64,000 bases of DNA, from contig CP154954.1 in the NCBI GenBank assembly GCA_039621445.1, positions 30,384,395 through 30,448,394 on the forward strand, written 5' to 3'. The DNA comes from Euglena gracilis. Lineage: Eukaryota; Euglenida; Euglenophyceae; Euglenales. The position numbers were made by a program, and so were the translations under genes. The notes under the pieces are model-generated. The model did not search any database. It was not told the DNA's origin and was given only the letters and a program-made list of their open reading frames with translations. Shown here in pieces: positions 10,978 to 23,022 of this stretch; the stretch's first letter is position 1; each line of letters opens with the position of its first letter.

Positions 10978-12515
10978 TAAATTTATAATTTAATTTTTAG
11001 CTAATAATTCTATATTAAATATAAGGATTTTATATAACTAAAAAATATGAATCTATAAAATTGTTATTTATATATATTTTTCAACAAATATTGGATTTTT
11101 TGTTGATCAAAAAATCTGTAATATATATATAAAATAACTATTATATATAAGCGATACGCGCTCTCGCTATTGAAAACATAACGAATATCCGTTCAGGATA
11201 CCCTCATCACTACCCCAATATTCCCCACTGTTTGAAATCTCCCTTTTCTGGTTTATTTAGATATTTGATCCAGAATTTCCTACTATAACGGAATATTAAT
11301 TACTGTAAGCAAATTCTACAATTAATTCATAAATAATCTGTGATTCTGAAATAAAATAATTAAATATGAATTAATACCAGAATTTCCTACTATTTCGGAA
11401 TATTTGATCTACCTAGAAAAATCCCTATCAAACGACTAATTAATCTGAATCACAGATTATGAATAGATTAAATAGTAATCTGTTGTAGAATTTGCTTATT
11501 GAACGGAATAATCCCATCTCTAGGAAAATTTGGATCAAACGACTAATTAATCTGTGATTCATGATCTGAAATTCAGAAATAGGAATTTGATCCAGAAAAT
11601 GCTTGAATTCGACCTACGGAATCTTTCAATCAAATTCTGGTATAAATTCCTATTTAATTGATTTCTGTTTCAGATTCTGGATTATTTAGGCGGTAATTCC
11701 AGATTTTCCTTGTGATCGAGATTATGATTCACACAAGCAAATTCTGGATCAACCGCCTAAATATTCGGTTCCTAAATTTATTTATGAGTTAAAGCCGAAT
11801 TTATATTGAATTTTTCCTACGGTCGAAATCAATCAAATTTCGGATCTTTGGTCCTTAAATAGTATTTTGATCCAGTATTTGCTTGTGTCCGCTGATGTCA
11901 AATTCTACTAGGAAATTCTAGATCAAATCGCTATTTAATTCACAAATAATTAGAAATAGGGATTAAATAGTCGTTTGTTGAGAGATTTCCTTATGTCCAG
12001 GAGTTCTAGAATTTATAAGCAAATAATGGATCAAACGACTAAATAATCCACTCACAAAGAATATGAAGAGATTAAATAGCAGTTAATTGAGAATTTTCCT
12101 TGATCTCAACCTACGGAATTCTACAAGCAATTTTCTCAATTAAATACTATTTAATCCAGAATCACAGATTCTGAAATAGAAATAGGAATTTGATCTAGAA
12201 TTTCCTATCTAGAATTCTCTATAGAAAAATCTCTAACAAAATGCTATTTTTGCTTCTGTAGATTCATATTCTGGATTAAATAGTCGGTAATACCAGAATT
12301 TGCTTGTACGAATCTGAATATCGATCACAAGGAAAATCTCTAACAAATTGCTAAATAAATCCGAATCAGAATCACAGACAAGATTAAATAGTAGTTAAAG
12401 CCAGATTTTCCTTATGTCCAATCAATCAGGAATTTATAAGCAAATTCCAGAACAAACTACTATATAATCCAGAATCACAGATTCTGAATTAAGCCGTGTT
12501 CCAGAACGCGCGGGC
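10978..12515. mobile_element. A/T-rich insertion: array of about 12 diverged long hairpins
   Basis: This left-arm-only insertion is flanked by a 36-bp direct duplication ending GGTTCGGGCAGCC (10,942-10,977 and 12,516-12,551). It is strongly A/T-rich and has no open frame of note. From about 11,253 it is a series of imperfect palindromes of 75-95 bp, each with arms of about 30-35 nt and a loop of about 20 nt. Approximate positions are 11,253-11,338, 11,466-11,554, 11,577-11,663, 11,678-11,766, 11,857-11,943, 11,962-12,051, 12,071-12,158, 12,176-12,258, 12,272-12,362 and 12,381-12,470, with two weaker ones near 11,350 and 11,775. Outer ends resemble GATTAAATAGTCGTTTGATC; inner ends resemble AATTTGCTTAT on one arm and ATTTTCCTTAT on the other. 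Confidence 0.85.
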
Positions 12516-12660
12516 GTGAAGCCGTGTTCCAGAACGCCGGTTCGGGCAGCCCGAACCGGCGTTCTGGAACACGGCTTCACGCCCGAACCGGCGTTCTGGA
12601 CACAGTTGTTGAAACCGTGGATTAGGGGCTCTGGCTTCACGCCCGAACCGGCGTTCAAGG
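12516..12660. repeat. Palindromes of CCCGAACCGGCGTTC
   Basis: The word CCCGAACCGGCGTTCTGG occurs in both orientations, forming perfect hairpins. Further copies are at 10,920-10,975 and 13,560-13,650. Mirror copies in the right arm are at 19,490-19,575 and 20,480-20,650. Confidence 0.85.
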
Positions 12661-12789
12661 AATAACGGCCATTTTCGCCCTAAATACCCAGTTTCTGAAC
12701 ATTTTTGGGCATTTTTGGGATCCTTTGGGCTCATGGCCATGTCGATCGGCCGATTGAAGTTTTCATCCGTCTGATGCCAGGTTACCCAT

Positions 12790-13290
12790 CAATCGAAAGG
12801 TTTTTTTTCAGAATTACAATTTGGAAAAAAATTTTGGTTGGACCACCCCTAGGTTTTTTCAGATACACGGTTGGGAAATTTTGGCTGGACCCCCCCCCAG
12901 ATTTTTTCAGATTTGCAATGCCGAATTTTCGGTTGGACCCCGCTGGTTTTTTTTTTTCCAGAATTATGGTTGGGATTTGATCCCCCCTTTTTTCAGAATT
13001 CCGGTTCAGAGATTTTGGCTGGGTTTCTTCATAAACACGGTTGAAAAAAAAATTGGCTGGAGCCCCCCCAGGGTTTTTCAGAAGTATGGGTGGGAAATTT
13101 TGGCTGGACCCCCCTTGGAATTTTTCAAAATTGTTGGGAAATGTTAATTACAGTTGGGAAATTTTGGCCCCCCTGGGTGTTTTCAAAATTGGTTGGACCC
13201 TCCCCTGGGTTTTTCAGAATTATGGTTAGGAAATTTTAGCTGGACCCCTTGGGTTTTTTCAGAATTACGATTTTTGGACCCTTTTCGCAA
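12790..13290. repeat. Degenerate 45-60 bp tandem repeat
   Basis: Eight or more diverged units read roughly TTTTTCAGAATTACGGTTGG followed by GAAATTTTGGCTGGACC and a C-run. The mirror array lies at 19,860-20,345. Open frames rich in Trp, Gly and Pro across it come from the repeat. Confidence 0.85.
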
Positions 13291-13299
13291 TTTCCAAAA

Positions 13300-14534
13300 T
13301 CCACTGTTCACCTGCCATGTTGCCCCTTGATCGATAACCCTTCTCAAGGGTTTTAGATGGCCTTAGATTTCAGCCCTGCTGCATGGTATTCTATTTCAGA
13401 AAATCCCCAGATTTGGCCAAATGGAAATTGTTGCACAAAATACCCCAATTTCTGGCCAAATACCCCCCCAAAAAGTGCTCAGATATGATTGCCTCATGTC
13501 TACAAACCATTTTGGACACTTTTTGGCACTTTTCATTTTCGGTCCCCAGGACGCCGTTTTCCCGCCCGAACCGGCGTTCTGGACACCGGTTCGGCGCAGA
13601 AATTTCTGCGCCGAACCGGCGTCCAGAACGCCGGTTCGGGCATGAAGCCAGAGCCCCAATACACGGTTTCAAACGGTCGTCAAGTGGCATCCCCCCAAGC
13701 CAAAAAACGCGCAAAAGGTTAGCCGCGTTTCGCGGTTACCTATTAGCCGTTTCGGCTTAGCTGAGGTGTGAAAATGCACACTGTGGGAAAAGGGCCTTGG
13801 CAGGTTTCCTGACAAAGTGTCCCATACACCCACTTTGGGTGTGCCAAAGGCACGCGGGGTTGGTCAAGCGTATTCGCTGAAAACCCGAGGGGAGAGGGGT
13901 GGAAGGGGGGGGGCAGGCTCCTATCCTGGTCATACCCGGATAGGGCTCCTAGGCGGTCATATCCGCACTAGGAAACAAAAGCCTACTTACAAAACCGACT
14001 GCCGGCGACAGCTTTGGGGGAAAGGAGGGAGGAGAGGGGGGGCTGGATTAGGCCAGAACAGAATTTTTGCTGTCTGGCAGCCTTAAGGGGCCTTAGGGCC
14101 GAAAAGTGACAACTTGGCCTATTATTACGGCGTGCGCGCTGTGTGCTGTGTGTCACTTAGCGGCTTGCCAGGTTTCCCGGCTGCCAAGGCCTTCACAGCA
14201 GTAGCTCCTTCACGACGTGATAAGAGGCGCTTACCTCATGCAGACGGATTCCGTCCGTACGGCCATTGGTATAGGGGGCGGCGGGTGGGGAGGGCTCTTG
14301 GATGTTTCCATCCAGAGCGCAGAGTGTGTGACACAGACCCAGGTTCATCCCAGGGCTGTTTAGCGATTTCCGCTACCAGTGTATTGTGTATGAGTCTCCT
14401 GTGCTGTCCAGGCTCCATGAAGGCGCTTACCTTACATGGGCCTGGTAATGCCGTTTCGGCATTACATCCTTTCCAAACGCCAATAATCATATGGCCTTCT
14501 AAAAAGAAAAATCTCCGCCGCCCGGCGGTCGACC
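13300..14534. other. Inner part of left arm, no gene seen
   Basis: Includes a perfect palindrome around GCGCAGAAATTTCTGCGC (near 13,592-13,610) and ends in the repeated word GGCCTTCTAAAAAGAAAAAT at 14,493. Inverted repeat 1 ends at 14,534, where the sequence GGTCGACC meets the spacer. The arms differ here mainly by single-base changes. Confidence 0.6.
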
Positions 14535-14634
14535 GGGGCCCAACACCAATCGGGACTCCGCCAAAAAGACACGCCAGAGTCGGGAGTCACAAGCCCCCAC
14601 ACCTTCTATACCCCACACAGGTCTGTCTCAGGAA

Positions 14635-17600
14635 ATGGCGTTGGTCTCCCTGTCCCCCGCACCATCCTCCCCAGCAGCAACGACGCTGCAACCCGGCCTG
14701 CCGTCCGACCTTGGTCCGGGGTTTTCCTTTGCTTCCCATGACACCTGCCCCTTTGCAGATTGCCCACGCTCGCGGACAACCATGACCCGCTCTCAGGTCC
14801 TATATCGTGTCTCTCAACACGTCGCCGCCGGACGATCACCCACCCCCGAATTTTTGCGAGCTACTGCGACCACGACTTGCGCCGTCTGTCGGACCTTGCT
14901 ACGGGCAAGAGAACGTTGCCAATGCCCCCACCAGGGTGCCTCGGCCGTCCACGCTTCTTCACACCCCTCCGTCCCACTCCCCTCTTCACCGCACCAACCC
15001 CTCGGGAATGGCACTCCTCTGTCTCTCCCGTGCCCAGATATGCAGCCCGATCTGCAGGTGGTTCTCTCCACCAACTGCCCCACTCTTCGCCGTCTCCCAC
15101 TGCCAAGTCGTCACGCCATTTGTGACGCCCTTGCATCCTCCATTCAGACCTTTCTCCAGGCCCAAACCTGGGAAGCTCTACACCGCCTGTTCATTTTTCC
15201 GAAACTCGTTCTTGGTGCCCCTCCCAAAACCTCGTCTTCCCATCAACACACATTGCATTGCCTCCTGGAAAAGAGACTGGCACAGTGGCACGCAGGAGAG
15301 TTTGCCGCTCTGTTTGATCCGCTTCGCTCTGACAGACGGCGAAAGCGGCCCACCACCCGCGCCAACCCCTCTGGCTCTACTTCTGACTCTGTGGCACGTG
15401 GTCTTATGGACCGGGTGCGCGGACTCGTTGAAGAAGGGGCCCTCGGCAAGGCCGTGGACGCTCTCACCTCTTTGCCCCTGGCATCGCCCGGGGATCCAGC
15501 AGTGATGCAGAAGCTCCTTTCGCTCCATCCACATGGGTCTCCATTACGAGCCAGTTTGCCGCTGCCTGGGGCAGGCAATTCTCCACAAACTACTGACTTC
15601 AACTGGTCTTCAATTGTGCAAGAAGTTGCAGCCTCTTTCCCCCGTGGCAGCGCCCCCGGCCAATCTGGTCTCCGTCCACAACACCTTCGGGACTTGTTGG
15701 ACCGTGAGGCCGGGACAGGCCCGCTACACACAGCCTTGGGGTCCCTGGCTCAGAAGGCCTGGGAGGGCTCTTTGCCAGCAAAAGCCTCGATCATTTTTGG
15801 TACGTCAAACCTGATCCCACTTACCAAAAAGGATGGCGGTCTACGGCCGATCGCCGTGGGGGATTGCCTGCGGCGCTTCATTGGGAAAATGCTGTTGCGA
15901 CACACGCAGTGCAAAGCGGAAACGTCTCAGCTGTTCCCGCAGCAATTGGGAGTGGGGGTGCGCTACGGTGCGGAGACAGTCGGGTTGGCGGTACAGGCCG
16001 CACTGGCGTCTCTGCCAGTGGATGGCGATTGGGTCGTTTTCCAGGCCGACGTTTCCAACGCCTTCAACACCATTGATCGATCCGCGTTCCTGCAGGCATC
16101 CCTGGACCTCTGCCCGTCCCTTTACAACTGGCTCCGATTCTCCTACGGAGAAGACGTCCCACTTCTTTGCCAGGGTGACGTGCTGTGTCACAGCAGGACC
16201 GGTGTCCATCAAGGGGACACATGTGGGCCCATTGCCTTTGCCTTGGGTCTCCATCAGGCCCTGCAACAGGCTTCGGCCAATTTGCCCAACACGGTGTGGC
16301 AGGCATGGTACTTGGACGACGGTACTGTCATCGGCCCTGCCGTTGATGTTCTGCCTTTCACGGCTTCTCTGGCCACGGCACTTGGCAGCGTTGGGCTCCA
16401 CCTCAACCCCTCCAAGTGTGCCTTATGGGGACCAGGTGTACCCTGTGCCACTCCGAAACCCCCGGCTCTTCAGATCCTGCCTCCCGACCACCTTGCACAA
16501 AACTTCCCGGTCACCCCATGGGGACCGGGCAGTGGCATCCTGTGCCTAGGGGTACCTTGCGACTATCCTGGTGACTGCACCTTTTCTGACACCACGTGGG
16601 CCAAGGCATCCGAAAAATTTCAAGCTACCATCTCGCGCCTCCAACAACTGCCGGATCCCCAACTCCAACATTGTTTGCTGCGCAACTGTCTGGATGGCTG
16701 CCGCGTCACGCACCTTCTGCGTCAGACAAACATTTCCTCCGGGACGCACAGTGTGCAAGTGATCTCCGACTCCATCCGGAGTGCTGCCTGTGACATTGTG
16801 GGGGCACCCCTGTCTACCTTGCATTGGAAACAAATCACCTTGCCGTGCAATAAGACAGGGTGGGGCATCACAGACCCCCAGTTGGAAAGACCAGCTGCCC
16901 GTTTGGCTGCTTGCGTGGGTTTTTCCCAACGAGCGCCCGGCTTCAATATCCCTCCGCCCTGGCGCATGCTCCCGCTACCAGATACCATCCCCGTCGCCAA
17001 ACTGGCTCGTGACACCTTGGGCCCGCACAGCGAACCATTGGCTTCCTGGATCGCCAACCCTTCTTCCTTGGCCTGTTCCACCCCAGATCACTCCACTCAA
17101 TCGTGGTGGGCCGAACGTTTCCACGCCGTTCGCGTGGCAACTTTGGAGGACGGTGCACCTCTTCGGGACATTGCCAGGCTTCGTTGCCAGTCCTCTGCCT
17201 TCCTTCAAAATTGGATGACCGTCTTACCATCCAGGTCGGTGAATACCGTCCTAGCTCCGGACGAATACAGACTGCTTCTACGCTTCTGGACTGGCTTACC
17301 CCTGATCCCAACAACGGACATGCTTCTGTGCCCCCTGTGTGCTGAGGCAGTCGATCCATTTGGCGATCACCTCCTGGCTTGCAGAAGGAATGGCATAACA
17401 GAAAGGCACAACTGTGTTCGTGACGCCATTTTTGACCTGTGCCAACGCGCAGGCATCACTCTTCGCAAAGAACAGGGATGCGAGGGTGGCACCCGTGACG
17501 CTGATCTCCTCCTCCTGGGGTGGAACAAAGGGAAGCATCTCGCTGTTTGATGTCACCATTGAACACCCGCTGGCCCCATCACGGTGGCCTCTGAACTTGA

Positions 17601-17904
17601 CCCGAGTTCAGCGTACTCTACCAGACGCTGAAATGCACAAGAGAACACAAGCTGAAGAACGGTGCGCCCGCCACCAGTGGGAGTACATTGGGGCTGCATT
17701 TAACCCCTGGGGGTGCACATGACCGGCAGCCTCCAAACTCCTACGCGATGTCCTACGCCTCGCGACCAATTCATATTCTGGAACAGCCAAACAACGAAAA
17801 TTTCAGGAATTGACCGAAAACTTGGCCATCACACTGGCCCGTGCAGTTGCACGGCAGCTGCGGTTGGCCGAAAGAGCCACAGATCGTATGATCCTGAACT
17901 CGTA
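14635..17904 (+). CDS. Spacer LINE: zinc-finger, RT and RLE polyprotein (nearly intact)
   Basis: This is a non-LTR retrotransposon in the spacer of inverted repeat 1. The first frame gives 971 residues from an ATG at 14,635. C38 and C43 with downstream His form a C2H2-like finger, followed by CAVCRTLL..C. The RT has FQADVSNAFNTIDR (catalytic Asp at residue 472), HQGDTCGPIAFA and WYLDDGTVIG (YLDD, residues 559-562). The zinc knuckle CPLCAEAVDPFGDHLLAC starts at residue 899. The RLE then begins with RDADLLLL. One base appears to be missing from a T-run near 17,545, so the frame stops at 17,550. The catalytic DVTIEHPLAPS continues in another frame, and a second shift occurs near 17,720. The last readable frame ends at about 17,904. 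It could be recently inactivated. It reverse-transcribes its own RNA at a nicked target; host-site specificity is unknown. Confidence 0.88.
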
Positions 17905-18082
17905 AGGTGAAAATGCTCCCCGTTGCACCAGCCTTCCGGAGCCACAAAGCCGGAGAACACCGCGCATGCACACTTCACACCTCTCCACCCATCACTCTCT
18001 GCTTGGGCTTTGCCCTTGCTCTCACCGCTCGACCCACACTCCTTCGTTGTATATAGCCTCGCACCCTCGAACACTCAAAATC

Positions 18083-18114
18083 CAGTAGGCTGTGCCACTG
18101 GTCGGTGGATTCGG
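18083..18114 (+). other. Conserved LINE 3'-UTR hairpin
   Basis: Reads CAGTAGGCTGTGCCAC then TGGTCGGTGGATTCGG. CCAC pairs with GTGG around a six-base loop. Nearly the same sequence ends two other LINE copies, at 24,091-24,123 (-) and 42,398-42,432 (-). It is probably the 3' RNA structure recognised by the RT. Confidence 0.65.
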
Positions 18115-18600
18115 GGGGGGGGGCAGTTGCCCAAGGCTTTCCCCGCGGGCACCTCTCGCCGAGGGGTGGGGGGCAATCTTCTCCCCAAGGCCTTCCCCTC
18201 GGGGGGGGGGGTGATTTTCATCTATCACCGAAAGGATTTTTGGTGATAATGGACCCTCCATTCCCTTCACGGTTGGGAATACCGTGGGGGGGGGGGTGGG
18301 GCTGGTTTTTATCCACTCAAAAAAAAGATTTTTTTGAGTGGTGTTGGACCCCCATTTCCTTTCACGGTGGTGAGAACCGTGGGGGGGGGGGAGGTGGGCT
18401 CGGTGTGGTTGGAATAGAATATATGGCCTAATAGATTCCTCCACACCGTTCCGCCACTTATGCACGATCTCGAACAATGTCATCGCAATTGCGTTGCAAA
18501 AATTCAAAGTGTTTTTCATTCCCATACCAAGGAAAGCGAGAAGGAGGGGGGGGTGAAACCCCCGACTTTCGTCGCAAGGGGGGGAGTGACAACCGTTTGA
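18115..18600. repeat. G-run segments with small hairpins
   Basis: Long G-runs alternate with short palindromes, for example CCACTCAAAAAAAAGA pairing with TTTTTTTGAGTGG (about 18,310-18,345) and CACGGT/ACCGTG pairs. No gene is seen. It lies between the 3' end of the spacer LINE and the right arm. Confidence 0.6.
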
Positions 18601-19859
18601 GGTCGACCGCCGGGCGGCGGAGATTTTTCTTTTTAGAAGGCCATATGATTATTGGCGGTTGGAAAGGATGTAATGCCGAAACGGCATTACCAGGCCCATG
18701 TAAGGTAAGCGCCTTCATGGAGCCTGGACAGCACAGGAGACTCATACACAATACACTGGTAGCGGAAATCGCTAAACAGCCCTGGGATGAACCTGGGTCT
18801 GTGTCACACACTCTGCGCTCTGGATGGAAACATCCAAGAGCCCTCCCCACCCGCCACCCCCTATACCAATGGCCGTGCGGACGGAATCCGTCTGCATGAG
18901 GTAAGCGCCTCTTATCACGTCGTGAAGGAGCTACTGCTGTGAAGGCCTTGGCAGCCGGGAAACCTGGCAAGCCGCTAAGTGACACACAGCACACAGCGCG
19001 CACGCCGTAATAATAGGCCAAGTTGTCACTTTTCGGCCCTAAGGCCCCTTAAGGCTGCCAGACAGCAAAAATTCTGTTCTGGCCTAATCCAGCCCCCCCT
19101 CTCCTCCCTCCTTTCCCCCAAAGCTGTCGCCGGCAGTCGGTTTTGTAAGTAGGCTTTTGTTTCCTAGTGCGGATATGACCGCCTAGGAGCCCTATCCGGG
19201 TATGACCAGGATAGGAGCCTGCCCCCCCCCCTTCCACCCCTCTCCCCTCGGGTTTTCAGCGAATACGCTTGACCAACCCCGCGTGCCTTTGGCACACCCA
19301 AAGTGGGTGTATGGGACACTTTGTCAGGAAACCTGCCAAGGCCCTTTTCCCACAGTGTGCATTTTCACACCTCACCTAAGCCGAAACGGCTAATAGGTAA
19401 CCGCGAAACGCGGCTAACCTTTTGCGCGTTTTTTGGCTTGGGTGGATGCCACTTGACGACCGTTTGAAACCGTGTATTGGGGCTCTGGCTTCATGCCCGA
19501 ACCGGCGTTCTGGACGCCGGTTCGGCGCAGAAATTTCTGCGCCGAACCGGTGTCCAGAACGCCGGTTCGGGCGGGAAAACGGCGTCCTGGGGACCGAAAA
19601 TGAAAAGTGCCAAAAAGTGTCCAAAATGGTTTGTAGACATGAGGCAATCATATCTGAGCACTTTTTGGGGGGGTATTTGGCCAGAAATTGGGGTATTTTG
19701 TGCAACAATTTCCATTTGGCCAAATCTGGGGATTTTCTGAAATAGAATACCATGCAGCAGGGCTGAAATCTAAGGCCATCTAAAACCCTTGAGAAGGGTT
19801 ATCGATCAAGGGGCAACATGGCAGGTGAACAGTGGATTTTGGAAATTGCGAAAAGGGTC

Positions 19860-20345
19860 CAAAAATCGTAATTCTGAAAAAACCCAAGGGGTCCAGCTAA
19901 AATTTCCTAACCATAATTCTGAAAAACCCAGGGGAGGGTCCAACCAATTTTGAAAACACCCAGGGGGGCCAAAATTTCCCAACTGTAATTAACATTTCCC
20001 AACAATTTTGAAAAATTCCAAGGGGGGGTCCAGCCAAAATTTCCCAACCATACTTCTGAAAAACCCTGGGGGGGCTCCAGCCAATTTTTTTTTCAACCGT
20101 GTTTGTGAAGAAACCCAGCCAAAATCTCTGAACCGGAATTCTGAAAAAAGGGGGGATCAAATCCCAACCATAATTCTGGAAAAAAAAAACCAGCGGGGTC
20201 CAACCGAAAATTCGGCATTGCAAATCTGAAAAAATCTGGGGGGGGGTCCAGCCAAAATTTCCCAACCGTGATTCTGAAAAAACCTAGGGGTGGTCCAACC
20301 AAAAATTTTTTCCAAATTGTAATTCTGAAAAAAAAACCTTTCGAT
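19860..20345. repeat. Degenerate 45-60 bp repeat (mirror copy)
   Basis: Reverse complement of the array at 12,790-13,290, with the same unit structure and small differences in homopolymer length. Confidence 0.85.
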
Positions 20346-21783
20346 TGATGGGTAACCTGGCATCAGACGGATGAAAACTTCAATCGGCCGATCGACATGG
20401 CCATGAGCCCAAAGGATCCCAAAAATGCCCAAAAATGTTCAGAAACTGGGTATTTAGGGCGAAATTGGCCTTTATTCCTAAAACGCCGGTTCGGGCGTGA
20501 AGCCAGAGCCCCTAATCCACGGTTTCAACAACTGTGTCCAGAACGCCGGTTCGGGCGTGAAGCCGTGTTCCAGAACGCCGGTTCGGGCGGCCGCCCGAAC
20601 CGGCGTTCTGGAACACGGCTTCACGCCCGAACCGGCGTTCTGGACACAGTTTTCGTATCAGAGGCCGGGCGGCGAAGATTTTTCTTTTTAGAAGGCCGTT
20701 TTAAGGGCGGTTTAGCTCTAATTTTAAGGCTTTCTAAAGATTTCCATTAAAATTCCCTCTCCTAGGGCGCCCATGGTTTGGGTGTGCAAGGAGAGAGAGA
20801 TTGAGTGATGCTCGGTATTCCCAAAGGGTGATTTTGGGTCTATTTAGCATGTTTTTAAGCTTTTTCTGCATTTTTCCTTTGGTTTTAAGGGAAAATGTTG
20901 TATTTGGTGAGCGCTTGCAAGCGCTTGGAACAGTTTTTTCTGAGATTGGCGCTTGAGTTTGCAGGGGTTTGCAAAACTCAATAATGATGGAATTCAGCAT
21001 AATTTATCAAAATCAAACGGGGAAACCTTGATTTTGACCTGGGTTGGTTGATTTTGATGCAATGGGGTTTTTCTTCCACCCACGGTGGGTAGCACAGCTT
21101 CACCCGAACCGTGCCCCGGGCCCAGGGAAACGTCTCTTTTGGCCCTCGCCACAATGGGCAAGCATTTGGGTTTTGAGGAGGTTGTCTCCATTTCACTTTC
21201 TCGCCTGTGGAGCTACACTCCGCCAGGGGGCATTAGCCCTAGGGTTCGAGGCACTCGAAGTCCTCCATCCCTTGCCACATCTCCTGATGCTTGGCGATGG
21301 CGTGCTTGATAGGGGTTGCTTGTCCTTGGTGTCACTGCTCGGCCGAAGCCGCAATGGTTTAATCGTGACACGTCGGGTAGGCAACCGCCGGTGAACCGAT
21401 GGTTCACCGGCCCTTACCCATCAGGCACGCCAGGGTCGAGCCTCTGGTTGCTGATTTCCACCACGGCGCCATCGGAACTTCCCGCCGTACGGCGGCCATT
21501 CCTTACCCCGCCTGGCAGCGCCGTATGCCATGGCTGGTTCAAGTCCCGTGCACTCCCGGCTCGGAGTTTAGCTCATCGGGACTCGAACCCGCGCGTCCAG
21601 AAGATGGTACCGATCGAAGCCGGCCCTCTGTCCGCTGGACTAACGCAGGAGATTTGAGGGCGCTTAGGAATCAGCGCACTCAATCCTAAATTTAACTGCC
21701 CATCAAGGGAGAATTCGTAGAAATTGAGCATTTCCTAATCCGCGCTGCCTCAACCAACCCTCATGCCCTGAATAGTTTATGCC

Positions 21784-22597
21784 TTGAATTGTTTGTTTTG
21801 CTTGACATCATCTGAGTTTTCTATTGAATTCAAACTACAGATCTCTGACCTACCGCCTCCAGTCCACTCCGTCAATTCCGCCCCTACCCCTACCTCACCT
21901 ACCCCCTTCCCCCTTCGCCCCTACCCCAACTTCCAAGGCCAGGGGGACGCCCCTGTGCCTCCCATGTGTCAAGAGGCGCCCCATCCCGCCCGCCGCCCAG
22001 GGCCCCCTGAGGGGGACGCCCCCATTCCGAGATGCGCCCAACCTGTGAGCAGCAAAGGCAATGACCTGGGGGTGATGCCGCCAAGGCCGCCGCCCCCAGC
22101 GAGCCTGGGCGAGTCTCCCTGCTCCTCCCCCCGGAGGGCGGCCCCATCCCTCCAACGCCCCCGCAGCACCAGCAGGCTGGCCCACACGTCAGCGGCGTTT
22201 GCGCTGGGCTATGATCCGCGGGAGACGCCACCAAGGATCTCTCCCTCGGTGAGCCCGGGCGGGCCTGTCCCTCCCCTTGGTGCTGCCGCAGTCTCCACTG
22301 CCGGCCTATCCTCCACCCCTTTCCCAAGATGCGCCCAACCTGTGAGGACGAGCTGCCAACCCGCCCCATCGGCTGCTCCCCTTTCCAGCCCCGTCCCAAC
22401 GTTCCATCCTCACATCCACAGCTGCAGCTTCGTGTGTCAATTGTCACCATTTTACTACCAAGGGTCTTGGACACGTGACCTTTGTGAGGATGGAGATGTC
22501 GAGCCAAATCCAGGCCCAACTTCACCTCCAGATCCCGGGGCGGCTTTCTTGGCAATGAATCAAACGGCTGCTGTCATCAACCTGGCTCCTCTCCCAC
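21784..22597 (+). pseudogene. LINE N-terminus carrying 2A-like motif (right arm)
   Basis: An open frame of about 270 codons, rich in Pro and Ser. Towards its end it has the stretch FVCQLSPFYYQGSWTRDLC and then the 2A-like GDVEPNPGP at 22,492-22,518. It is cut off from the rest of the LINE by the hAT-like MITE at 22,598-23,022. The frame is longer than in the left arm because of small indels. The Ala- and Pro-rich part before the motif has no recognised domain. Confidence 0.75.
22492..22518 (+). other. 2A-like ribosome-skipping motif
   Basis: Gly-Asp-Val-Glu-Pro-Asn-Pro-Gly-Pro, identical at the protein level to the left-arm copy at 9,049-9,075. Confidence 0.8.
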
Positions 22598-23022
22598 CAT
22601 AGCTGGCACTTCGTTTAAAACGAAGTCAAAAAAAAACACGTTTTTTTATATAAAAAAAACATGTTTTTTTAAAAAAAAACAAAAAAACGCCATTGAGGGT
22701 CCAGGGCAAAAAAAATTTTTTGCCTTTAATTTTAGCTTTTTTGCCCATCCTCGGTCAGAGAAAGACACCAAATTTGGGATGTTTCAAGTTGAAACATCCC
22801 AAAATGGCAGAAAAATGCCCTATTTTGACCATTCTTGTTGAAGACAACCAAAAGTATTGGTTTTCAAGTCATTTGAGCTAAGATTGGTTCACCCTTGCGA
22901 TCAAAGGCAAAATTTGGACCATCATTTTCCCCTTTGTTTTTTTTGCCGTTTTTTTTGCCCGTTTTTTTTAATAAAAAAAAAACGTTTTTTTTAAAAAAAA
23001 ACTAAAAAAAACGCCAGCTATG
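22598..23022. mobile_element. hAT-like MITE with A/T homopolymer ends (right arm)
   Basis: Ends CATAGCTGGC and GCCAGCTATG, flanked by the 8-bp repeat TCTCCCAC (22,590-22,597 and 23,023-23,030). The interior from GATGGTCCAAATTTTGCC to the ATTCTTGTTGAAGAC region is shared with 41,040-41,190 inside a longer family member. Confidence 0.85.

Larger units (their letters stand above)
1..14534. repeat. Left arm of giant inverted repeat 1
   Basis: The arm is the reverse complement of 18,601-32,636. Position x pairs with about 32,637-x near the outside and 33,135-x next to the spacer; the offset changes at each indel. Paired landmarks include the LINE C-terminus (17-519 with 32,118-32,620), the tRNA-like gene (2,450-2,520 with 28,981-29,051), the 2A motif (9,049-9,075 with 22,492-22,518) and the inner edge (14,534 with 18,601). 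The arm runs off the left end of the window, so its full length is unknown. Insertions unique to this arm are 4,457-5,971 and 10,978-12,515. Confidence 0.95.

Noticed and set aside
10978-12515. Organelle DNA fragment with genes
   Set aside because: It is A/T-rich, but no organelle protein, rRNA or tRNA could be read; the hairpin array explains its structure better. An origin from organelle non-coding DNA is still possible.
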